Virus record (IMG/VR): IMGVR_UViG_3300000115_000051 | Coordinates: 1 to 42,954 of that record | Strand: one strand, 5' to 3' | Source of the DNA: a virus | Length of the DNA stretch: 42,954 nt | Shown: positions 16,138 through 26,100 of the stretch, piece after piece | Numbering within the stretch: position 1 is the first letter of the stretch | How the letters are laid out: each line of letters opens with the position of its first letter | Program-made: the position numbers and the translations under genes | Notes under the pieces: model-generated | The model's input: only the letters and a program-made list of their open reading frames with translations | Databases searched by the model: none | Told to the model about the DNA's origin: nothing

Positions 16138-16484
16138 TACTTAGCTACCCCCGCAGTAACAGTAGCAATTCCCTCAATAACTCTTGTTCTATGAGAAGTT
16201 GATGAATTTAACACAATAACGTCATAGACATAATTGCCGGGAGTCATTGTATTGGTGTTCGCTGCATTTAGGTGTATATTAATAATTCCTGCACTTGCAT
16301 CTTGAATCCACACATTAAAAGTGGCAGAAGTATTGGAATGGTAATAACCCCTTTTAATCGCCGCATTTGCAGTATGATTGGTTAAATTCAAAACAGTTGT
16401 GGTGGAACCATTTGCATACGCAACAACGTTTGCCACATAATCAGCACCAACATCAACTGTAATATTTTGTGTTCGGCTTGCCAT
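16137..16484 (-). CDS. Small beta-rich structural protein of unknown role
   Basis: This 115-residue protein is almost entirely short beta strands with Thr, Asn, Ala and Val and no cysteines. The pattern MTPGNYVYDVIVLNSSTSHRTRVIEGIATV resembles the C-terminal strands of Ig-like N-terminal domains in phage baseplate upper or fibre proteins (BppU-like). There is no signal peptide or membrane segment. AAGGAC lies about eight bases before the ATG, and its stop overlaps the gene 13 start as TAATG. The location among neck and large structural genes suggests a minor virion or chaperone-like role. I do not recognise a named family with certainty. Confidence 0.6.
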   Translation of the reverse strand: MASRTQNITVDVGADYVANVVAYANGSTTTVLNLTNHTANAAIKRGYYHSNTSATFNVWIQDASAGIINIHLNAANTNTMTPGNYVYDVIVLNSSTSHRTRVIEGIATVTAGVAK

Positions 16485-16496
16485 CAGAAAATGTCC

Positions 16497-16730
16497 TTAC
16501 TTTTGTAAAACGGCTTTAAGCAAATCTTTGATTTCAGAGAGTTCGTTCTGAATAGTATCAACTTGTCCCTTAATGGTATTTAGTTCCTCTCGATCACTTT
16601 TTTGCTCTTGTTGCTTCTTGATCATGATCTTTCTTGCAGCCAAACCACGCGAGTCAATTGAAAGCAATGCTCCTGTTTTTTTGTCTTTGACTAGTTTCGG
16701 GTCATCTGTTTTAACTAATTCGTCTACCAT
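16497..16730 (-). CDS. Small coiled-coil protein, conserved position
   Basis: This protein has 77 residues from ATG 16730, which stands one base after the stop of the 1146-aa gene. The frame is open to a TTG at 16745, but the ATG gives the cleaner junction. The C-terminal half (EELNTIKGQVDTIQNELSEIKDLL) shows heptad spacing of hydrophobics, a coiled coil of about 35 residues. The first half has basic clusters (KLVKDKKTG, ARKIMIKKQQ). A trimerisation or assembly-partner role for neighbouring fibre-like proteins is possible. I do not recognise a named function. Confidence 0.6.
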   Translation of the reverse strand: MVDELVKTDDPKLVKDKKTGALLSIDSRGLAARKIMIKKQQEQKSDREELNTIKGQVDTIQNELSEIKDLLKAVLQK

Positions 16731-16731
16731 A

Positions 16732-19700
16732 TTATGTGAGTGCAATTACTCTAATATCCTTCAACGAAGGAATTTTGACTTTGCTGCTTGAGTAGCCAAC
16801 GACTTTAATCTGAAACGTGTTGAAGTCTGAGTATGATGAACCTACCGAATCTGTATAAGTAATCTGATCATCACCACCAGTGTCGAATTCAAATTCTCTA
16901 AAGTCATTAAACTTATGATCAATAGAAGGATTGGTTTGACGCATTTGCTGGAAGGATTTTTGATCCAAAGATTCGCTGTCAGTTGCAGAAAGGACTCTAA
17001 AATAAACATGCAATGACGTGTCTTTTGGCATCTTCGCAGTTATAAAGGATCTTAGATCTGTTGCATCCATTCCAGAAGAAAGGCTGATTTTTTTACTAAT
17101 GTATCTGAATGTCGCATTGCCACCTGTTTCTCCACCCTCTTCACCCAAAATCCTTATGACAGCACCAGAACCATTAACAGTAGATTCGGTGACAATAGCA
17201 GCATCAGAAAATCCAGCACCAGCAGTTACGACTGTCAGCTTAGTAATAACACCACCATCACCAATAGCAGCGACTTTTATACTCGCAGAAGATGCGCGGG
17301 TCGCAGAAACACTAAATGTGTCATCGACTTGATATCCAGATCCCCCACCAATAATTTCAATCATCTCTTCAGAAATTCTACCATCATTAATCGAAAAGTC
17401 ATTGAATAGGCATTGCCAATCTTCAGTATTAATCACAGGAGAAATTGCCGAGGTCGAGCTTGGTCTAGTGAGCTTGGTTGTGATCTTAAAATCTCCCAAG
17501 CTCAAATTGGAACGGAGATGCATGGGATTTGGCATTGTTGTGTCACGATTTGCAGAAAAATTATTAATCGGAGCCATAGTAGATGAACCGGAATAAACAG
17601 CCTGATATTGACTATATTCAATTGTTGCATTCTTTGGGGAAGGGGTGAACTGACCAGAACCATAATTTGGACTGAAGTACACCGACGAGTAATCTATTGC
17701 TGTAGGAAGATTCTGTCCAACTGAAATATCAGCCTGACCCGAGGTAGAAGTGAATTCACATCGGTTAATTCTGAACATCATGTCCGTATTTTCATCTTCT
17801 TCCCATGTTTGAGATCCGCTCTGTGACTTAAACAATCGCCCGCCATGATTTCTTCGACCACTAGCAGAAGTTGTAACCATTTGATCACTAACCTTTCCCG
17901 CAAGAGATCCGTCAGTAACTAGAGCTTTTGTGACATCATTAACCCAAACTTTGTATGCGCTGTCATTTGCCATTAACACAAACGCATACCTTTTATTTGG
18001 TTCGATATAAACAGGAACCGGGAATTGAAATTTGGTGAAAGCAGGATTATCATCAAACGAAGGAAGTATATTAGTTCCATCAGAAATGTTAATATCAAAA
18101 TTGTCAACTTCGGTTCTAGCCGGAATGCCAAAGGCATCTACGAGATAGTCTCTGCTTGGTGTCCCCGCCCCAGCAGTGCATGGTCGAATTTCCATCGTAA
18201 CATTACATGGACTGTTTCTATGCGAGCTTCGGCTAGGTTTTGCCGAAAAACAAACATCAATGCTTGAGATGAAAATCCCAAGACTTTGATTTGTTTCGGG
18301 AACCAAAAACGTTTGAGCCAAAGGATCAAAGTAACCGCAACGAGATGCGATCAAACTATTAAGTTGTGTCTCATTAACTGAAATTCCTTCTCTTTCATAA
18401 ATCGAAGCAACATCTTCCTTGGATATAGCAAGTTGAGGATTCAAACTTCTCCCAGCAAACCATCCTGTAGGTAGGTCAGGTGTAGACAAAGTTATTTTTG
18501 GAGGCGATATAGAACCTAATAATGGGTCAGCAATTGCTTTCCCCGACCGAATAGATCCGCCCAGATCATCAATTCCAATTGATGTGATGGTTCCAGTATC
18601 AGAAACGGTCGCGGTGCCCGTCGCTCCACGAACATCTCCACCAAAAAAGATAACTTCTGGGTAATATCCACCAGCAGCATTAATTGGAACTGGAATGGGT
18701 TGTGTTATTGGCGGTAATGGTGTTTGTGGTGGTGTTGGTGTTTGTGGTGGTTTTGGTGTTGGTGTTGGTGTTTGTGGTGGTTTTGGTGTTGATGGAGGTG
18801 TTGATGGAGGTGTTGGTGTTGATGGAGGCACTACTACTGGAGGAGTAACGTCAACAGGTGGTGTTGGTGTTGGTGTTGGTGGTTGAGGAAGGGAGGGTGG
18901 AGTTCCGCCATGATTATGATCATCGTCACATTGAATATATCCTATAAGTTCTCTGTCACGTTCTCTTGTGTAATAAACCACATGCTGAACATGATTGAGA
19001 TGGTTCGATGGCGTTGACGATTGTAGAGAGGCGTATCGAGGGTCTGCAAAAACTCCGGTAGATTCTAAATCTCCTGTTCTTGCGCCAATAAAAGCCCTTT
19101 GGGCTTGTTCATTTCCTGCTGCCGCGTCAAAGCCCACAAGATCTGTTCCAGCAGATTCTTGAAAAAATGGACCAACTGCTTCTCCTCGAAACCCCCTAGC
19201 GAAGTCATAGAACTGTGTTGGCAAAGGAAGTTGGTTTCCTAATACATGGTTGTCGGGGGCTCCATATGCACCAGCCCAATATGTGGGATGATTTTCCTGT
19301 AAAAGTTGTCTTGCGATGGGGTCGTTTAAAACTCTTACAATATTAGTCTCAACAAGACGGATATTGCCTCCAACATGACTAGGTTCAAGTCCACCGTACT
19401 CATGCCTAACCCACCCTTCGTTCTCAGGAAACGCAATACCGGATACTGCCACGGTTCCGAGCTGCATAGCCTGATTGTAAGTAAAAGGAGATGCATTAAA
19501 CTTGCCTGTGCGGCTGGCATCGGCGTCACCAAGAACATCAATAAAAGCCAAAACACTCTGTCTTGGAATCGCAGGAGAATATACCGCTCGCTGTCCAGTA
19601 GAATCGCAGTCTCCTAATATGGTTCTATCAATAGTTCCAACGTCCGAGAGATCGCCCAATGGAGGAAGCTGATCATTAGTAGGCGGAACAGGATTACCTG

Positions 19701-20172
19701 TCGATGGAGGCACTGATACTAGACCCGGAGCGATGGGTGGTGGACCTTCGGGTGGTCTGGGTATACCGAATATGCCTGATAGTCCTCGCGTAAAATCAGC
19801 ATCATCACTATTGGGGTCAACTGGAACAATTGTATTAGTAATCGTGGTTACATTAGCAGGAGGAATATCAAAATAGCCAGAGGTGTTAGGGAGAAATCCA
19901 GTTATATTACCTATGGTCACTTGAGTGTAGTTTTGATCAGGTGCGCCCCCGATGAAGACGCCACCCATTTGCCTTCCCCCCGTTGTAGGACTCGTCGTCG
20001 TGAAGCCGGCTGGCAATTCTCCTCGCGATAATTGTGCAGCGATATAACTAGGAGTATTGAAGTAAGGATCGGTTGCAGGAAGATAACCCTCGACGTTATC
20101 AATCGTAACTGAGCGATATTGAACTGATGACCGGAATGGAGGAACGGTTCGGAACCCTTGTGGAAATGGCAT
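16732..20172 (-). CDS. Large virion protein: novel N-terminal module, Pro/Thr linker, DPLAQTF-type baseplate/fibre domain
   Basis: This protein has 1146 residues. Residues 19-41 and 82-104 form an internal repeat (VTIDNVEGYLPATDPYF versus VTIGNITGFLPNTSGYF). Residues about 180-410 form a module I do not recognise, with HPTYWAGAYGAPDNHVLG and AQRAFIGARTGDLES. A Pro/Thr linker follows at about 425-495. From about residue 610 comes the domain that in related phages forms the end of the DUF4815 structural protein: GYFDPLAQTFLVPE, LGIFISSIDVCFSAK, VTMEIRPCTAG, FPVPVYIEPNKRYAFVLMAN. A GGSGY-type beta insert is present near residue 960. The ATG has AGGGAG upstream and lies six bases after the stop of the 2068-aa gene. 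A baseplate-peripheral or fibre role is inferred. Confidence 0.75.
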   Translation of the reverse strand: MPFPQGFRTVPPFRSSVQYRSVTIDNVEGYLPATDPYFNTPSYIAAQLSRGELPAGFTTTSPTTGGRQMGGVFIGGAPDQNYTQVTIGNITGFLPNTSGYFDIPPANVTTITNTIVPVDPNSDDADFTRGLSGIFGIPRPPEGPPPIAPGLVSVPPSTGNPVPPTNDQLPPLGDLSDVGTIDRTILGDCDSTGQRAVYSPAIPRQSVLAFIDVLGDADASRTGKFNASPFTYNQAMQLGTVAVSGIAFPENEGWVRHEYGGLEPSHVGGNIRLVETNIVRVLNDPIARQLLQENHPTYWAGAYGAPDNHVLGNQLPLPTQFYDFARGFRGEAVGPFFQESAGTDLVGFDAAAGNEQAQRAFIGARTGDLESTGVFADPRYASLQSSTPSNHLNHVQHVVYYTRERDRELIGYIQCDDDHNHGGTPPSLPQPPTPTPTPPVDVTPPVVVPPSTPTPPSTPPSTPKPPQTPTPTPKPPQTPTPPQTPLPPITQPIPVPINAAGGYYPEVIFFGGDVRGATGTATVSDTGTITSIGIDDLGGSIRSGKAIADPLLGSISPPKITLSTPDLPTGWFAGRSLNPQLAISKEDVASIYEREGISVNETQLNSLIASRCGYFDPLAQTFLVPETNQSLGIFISSIDVCFSAKPSRSSHRNSPCNVTMEIRPCTAGAGTPSRDYLVDAFGIPARTEVDNFDINISDGTNILPSFDDNPAFTKFQFPVPVYIEPNKRYAFVLMANDSAYKVWVNDVTKALVTDGSLAGKVSDQMVTTSASGRRNHGGRLFKSQSGSQTWEEDENTDMMFRINRCEFTSTSGQADISVGQNLPTAIDYSSVYFSPNYGSGQFTPSPKNATIEYSQYQAVYSGSSTMAPINNFSANRDTTMPNPMHLRSNLSLGDFKITTKLTRPSSTSAISPVINTEDWQCLFNDFSINDGRISEEMIEIIGGGSGYQVDDTFSVSATRASSASIKVAAIGDGGVITKLTVVTAGAGFSDAAIVTESTVNGSGAVIRILGEEGGETGGNATFRYISKKISLSSGMDATDLRSFITAKMPKDTSLHVYFRVLSATDSESLDQKSFQQMRQTNPSIDHKFNDFREFEFDTGGDDQITYTDSVGSSYSDFNTFQIKVVGYSSSKVKIPSLKDIRVIALT
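18690..18890. repeat. Low-complexity tract coding the Pro/Thr linker
   Basis: Degenerate GGTGTTGGTGTT, TGTGGTGGTTTTGGTGTT and GATGGAGGTGTT units repeat through this tract. In the coding frame they give runs such as PTPTPTPP, PSTPPSTPKPPQTPTPTPKP and PPQTPLPP, a flexible or extended linker between the N-terminal module and the DPLAQTF domain. Such tracts are prone to length change by slippage. Confidence 0.8.
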
Positions 20173-20178
20173 ACTAAT

Positions 20179-23100
20179 TTAATCTCCCTGCGGAAAAACA
20201 TCTATACGATTGATCGTACCATACCGAGCATCACCCGGAGCGTAGGTTGTTGTGGTTCCGCCGTTACCAATAGTTACACCCTGAACAACAGCGGGCTTAC
20301 CGTCTGAAATGTTACCAGATCCAGTTCTTGCATTAACATAATTATACTCTTCAAGACCTTCTCTTGTGGTTTCGTATGCGCTTGTTGGATCGACAATTTC
20401 TCTCAAACTTGACAGATATCCAGACGAATCATATGTCTTAAATCCTCGACAATTATAGTATCCGGCAGCATATGTTGTCGCAAGATAATTTGCACCATCA
20501 TTTCTATCAGAAATTTCAATCAATTTTCTTCCATACGAAAATGAAGTTTTTGAATTCTTTGGAATATGTAGGATACCAATTTTATCACCATACTTGTTTG
20601 TCTTATGGAAATGTTTTCCTATTTCTCTAATTTCAGGATTTCTCCGAACGTTGCTTGCTTCCATTGCGATTGTGTAAATACTAGTGCCATCAACCGCAGT
20701 ATCAAGAGTTGAATCACTTCTGAATGTAGCAGTTCTAGTCGTCTGATTGTAGTTGTTCACAATCGCTTCTTGACCAGCACCAGCACCATCAACAATTGTG
20801 ATTTTTGTTACATTAGGAAGATCTCTAAAGATTGAACTGTCATAGTCTGAGGAGGCAACGCCCAAGTGGAACGTTCCAAAGTTGTTCTGGGAATAGCGAT
20901 GCGCTTCAATAGACAATTGAATTTCTGTTGTCGAACCACCTGTAGCCTGACCAGAATAGTGTCCGTTATACAACCCTGTAACCTCGGTCCCTTCATGTAT
21001 TCCGCTCGGGTAAGTATATGTTGATTGGGAAATTAATTGACCTACTGCTCCAGAAGACATTCCCTTTATGAATCTTCTTGAATTTCCAAAAAATCCGTAA
21101 GCCTTAATATTGGCATCATTCCATAGTGACTTGTCATAATAACCATCAGCAAAGTTAGCAAAATCAATCTTTCCTGTTTGTGGATCAATTTCTGGAACAA
21201 TATACATTTCTCTAGCATTAGAACGGAATGTAAATCTTCCCCCGTCCACCGTTCTATCCTGCGTTCCTCCGTGCGCGTAGTCACGAATTGTTATAAGAGT
21301 CGCATTAGCTGTGAGAGAATTCTCCAGATTATAAACTTGAACTGTTTCATATGTTTGTGTATTTCCAGATTGTTCACAAACAAATGGCAATTGATTATTT
21401 TGGCTGTTTGGATGGAGATCTCTTCCGCCTTGCCACATCATTGCTCTATTCGCTGGCATGAAATGGTGTTCAGCATAGACGCCATCAAATTTGAGATCGG
21501 CTCTAGATTTTGGCTTGAGTCCACGAGCATCAATAATGATGTCTCGCTCCCTAATCTGAGGAATGATCAATCCAGAACTAATTGCACCAACAGAATCTCT
21601 CGTTCCTTCAGAATCTTCAGATCCAGCCTTGACACGATCCAAAGCATCATCAATGTTGAGAGAAGAACCTGTAACAGAAAGAGCAACCTGTCTCGTCAGA
21701 TCGTCTAAAGATTCTGTTCCCCGCCATGTTTCAGAGGATCGACCAAAGTCAGCATCCGCTCCACCTTGAATCAAAGCCGCAAAATCGGACAGGGCGCTTA
21801 GTTTGTTGAAATTGGCACCCACAACAGAGGAGTCTACACGAAGACTGTCAAGAACACCATCGTCTGAACTAATAGAAAATGATACATCTGTTAATTCAAA
21901 CCAATGATCGGTTTCTGGGAAAATATCAAGTGTTCCAATGTAATTTTTGTTGTCGAATGGATTGAGACTTTCTTGAGATGTAGCACTAGACTGTTGATCA
22001 TAAGGAACCTCTTCATAATCCAACATACCAATAGTTGGTTTGCCTGCGATTTTACCATAAAATCGCATGTTGCTAATGTTGCTCGCTCTCCAATCAAGAC
22101 CATCAAACTCTTCGACAGTCCCATACGATGGCTTGAGTTGGCTATCCCCAATTTGGAAAGTAAACGTGTCTGTTGTTGGGTTGCGAACACCTTCGTTTTG
22201 AAGATCAGCGAAACCAAGAGTCTCAAAGTTATCAACAAAGATTCCATTCTGAAATCTAGTATTTCCATCACTGTCGGCAACCAGAGTATCAGCAGTTCTT
22301 CTCTCCAGAGCATTTAACGAAACATAATATTCAAGATTTTTAACTCTCTGTGCAAGTCTAGAAAGATCTTTCATTGTTTGACGAACAACAGTTTTATCTT
22401 CAAGCCTAACATTTACGGTATCGAAAGTATATGCCGGAACATGGACATTAAACAATGCCATCTGATTATCAGACAATCTTTCAACATTCGGCAAAGGTCT
22501 AGCTGATGGTGTTCCTGTACTAACAAAATATTCACCATTAGTGTCAACGGCTATCGTATCTACTCTCGGGAGATAGTATTCAATCTTGTGGGATGTCTGA
22601 ATACTTGCCATATCACTTGATCTACCAAAAGCAATTCCATTTGCTGTGGGTATAGGCGCGAAGTAGCCATCGAGTCTTGGGCTTGCATTTGATCTATATG
22701 ATCTAAAGTCTGCAAAATTTACTAATGGAAACTGGACACCTCTAGCGTTGGTATATTTTGGAATGTCCTCGAATGGCAAATCTGCTTCAACCACACTAGA
22801 AATTTTTCCAACTTTGCTTACAGCAGAAGAACCAGTATTTTCGATATCTGTTCCTACTCCAAACTTACCTATTGTCCCGACTAACGAAACCTTAGCCAGT
22901 CCACTTGTATTGGCAACATCAGAAATATATCCAGACGCGATAGTTGAATTGCCATTATCATCAACAGTAACAGTAGTTGCTGCAACAAAATCCCCCACTT
23001 CAAAATTAATCGTAGCGGGTGAAGAAAGAGTCAGATCGGTTGTTGTTTGATAAGAGTCGGCAGCAAAGAAACTCGCATCAGTGGAAATAGGTCGCGAAGC

Positions 23101-26100
23101 TGCATCAGGTGCCGCCGCAGTCTTTCGGAAGAAGTCAACAAAAATCATAAGATTCGCTGTTGGCGTCTTAAATGCAGAACCCCTTAGAAGAAGTTTAGCA
23201 TGACCATAATTGGAATCGGATTGACCTGTATCTAAGGTATAACAATTAGTCACATCGGTCAGACCAGATTGAGAGATCTTGTCTGTGCTTACTGGAGTAT
23301 ATCCCTCAAGCACTTTATGAACCTTGAATACATCAGGAATATTAAGTTCAACCTTAGTGGGCATTGATGCATATAAAGTATTGGCAACAAAAATGTGACC
23401 ATTGCCTAATTGTGTTGCATCATCAACCCCTGCACCACCAAGTTCAACATGAGTCAGATTTGCCTTAACCAATGTTTTGTATGCAGGCTTAACCTCAAGA
23501 GCCTTATAAGGATACAACAATTCATATGTATTACCATTGGTAAATGAGCGAATATCAGTTGAGAATCCTCCAGCTAACGTGACCCTTATCTGTGGAGTTG
23601 AGCCCGGAACCATCTCAACCTTTTGAATGCCATCGACTTTGCCAATAGCCTCAATTCTACTAATAATTTGACCTGTGTTGTCGTATTCGACTAATATAAT
23701 ATTGTCACGAAGTTCTGTCTGAGAACCAGAAGAAATTAGATCTGATGCCGATCCCGAATATAATCCGTCAACAGTCAGATTATACGGATAAGGAATAGCA
23801 TGAGATTTGGTGGCGTCAGTTATTCCCGAGTTAAAGAATTCACTGTGGGGAAGATTAAATAGTAATGTTGTGCCTGTTGAACCACAGAGAGTTCTTGAAT
23901 GACCAGTGAAAAATACTTCTGTATTTGACGTAAAGCCTGTGTCCAAGGCACCATGAGCAGCAACCCTTCTTGGAACAACTGATTCATTTTCTGGTTTCAA
24001 CAACATTAAGAAGTTTTCATCAACACCATTTGGATTAAATTTTATATGCCTTGAAAGAGGACGGACACCTACATCCGATCTTACAATTCCATCAGAAAGA
24101 GTTGACCCTGTTAATTGAGGATTATCAGTGTAAAGACCTGCGGCAATTTGAAATGCCGGATGAATAGGAGCATCTGTTACATTGTCAAAGAATGGAACCC
24201 CTTTAGTGTCTTTGTTTAAAGTTGACCCAATAGAAAAAACATCCTTCGGAGACATGGTAACTCTGTAAGACTGTCCCTTAGTGATTTGACTGGAAATATC
24301 CGTATTCAGAAGTGCAGTCGCTCTTCTTGATGCTTCGGGAGTTGTTGGTCCAAAATCCTCTGAAGTTGTAAGGAAGGCGTTTTGTAAAAGACCAGTTCCG
24401 TGGAATGCCTTAATGGCATGAGTTTCAATAACACTACCACTCTCACTCAAAATTTGAATTTGACCGCCAACAAATCCACCATTTAGAGATGGTGATTTAT
24501 TGATATCAAGGTTGACTGACCTAGTATACGAAAGATTCGCTGTTGTGCGGTTAACATTGAACGGACCTTCAACCGTCTCTCCTGCTACGATGAGGTTAGT
24601 GCCCACCCCACTATTTTCAACAATCATCATTGTAGAATTACTTGACATCAGTGTTTGATCTCGGTTCCAAGTACTATTTGCGCTAGCTAGCTTGACTCGA
24701 TCATGCAGGTGTCTTGGAGAACCCGAATGAAATGCGTCATCTCTTTCGGTGTCATGTGAAGCAGCATTTCCAATCCACCCAGAGTATGGATCAGTATCAA
24801 ATTTGATTGCCACTGTATCGTTATTGATTGCAACTGCATTCGCAGCAATCACATAGTTTGCTGTTGTAAATTTGCCAGAATGTTCGGTTGATTTGTAATC
24901 ACTGAAATAGGCTCTATATGAGACAGGATCAAATGCGCTCTGTAGATAGGGATACTCTGGAATATCATTATCAAGAACAAAGTGTGATATTTTCGCAGTA
25001 CCAATCTCAAATGCTGTGTAGGCATTTTGGGTTTTAACGTTTCCACCAAAGGGATTCGTTACACCACTCATATCTGGAATGTGGTGGGTGAAAAAGGAAA
25101 CTTCTTGTCCCACAACGCTGTTTGCAATAACGCTGCCATTATCGTCGGCAAGAGTTCCTACATGAAAAATACCATTTGCAGTTTCAAAGTCTGTACGAAA
25201 TCCTGCATCACCGTAAACCTTTCCTGCGTTGGGAAAATACTGATAATCTTGAACAACAACAAAGTTGTCGCCAAAATTATTATCAAACGATCTAGACAAG
25301 GTTCTTGTGCTTCGACCCTTATCTAGTGTGATCGGATTTGATCCTGTCGCATCGTGGCGATAGCCTTTGACGTAAGAAATGCCATCTTTAATTTTAGCTT
25401 GAATTGTTGGCTCATACAATGATGTAATATTTTCAACAGTCGCGGTGTATTTCTTTGAAACATAATCACCACTCTCTTCATAGGTTCTCTTTGCGAGCAT
25501 TTCTTTGACATCGCCATAAACAGTATTTTTTGCTGTCCAAACAAGACGACCGTCTAACACTCTTGCAATTTGAAAAAAGTTGTCGGGCAGGTTTTTTACA
25601 GATTCAGAGACAGTCACAAGTGATAACTGATAAGAAAGTCGATCAGCACCGGGAGCCCCACGGTTATTGTTATTCGATGGTTCGTTTAATGTTAAATCTC
25701 TTCTTGATGATGTGATAGACTCTCTTACGCTATAACCAATTTTCAAATCTGATGTCGTGGCTTTATCGTTAAGCATAACAGCATTGGGTTCTGCCGTTAA
25801 GAACTGTCCTTTATAGTAGTAAAGACCTCTAGCAACAATGACTCTTGAAGCGAATCCCGTAAAAGTAGAGTCTACGACATCAACTGTTGTGAATGTAAGA
25901 AGTGGTCTTTCTCCGATTTCAGGATCAAAAAGAACAAGAGGTTCATTTGCTTTGAATCCAATATCTTCACCAAATATATATTTAATATAAACGATATTAT
26001 CACCTGCCGGTGTCGTTTTTGTTTTTGTAGATTGAACAACAGCCAAAACCTGTGGGTTTGTTGGGTCATCATTTTGACGACGAATCCTCATTCTTCCACG

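Noticed and set aside
20173-20178. Frameshift or assembly error separating the two large structural genes
   Set aside because: The second gene has its own ATG with AGGGAG upstream, and about 600 residues of extra coding sequence precede the expected continuation, so a single-base error cannot explain the split.
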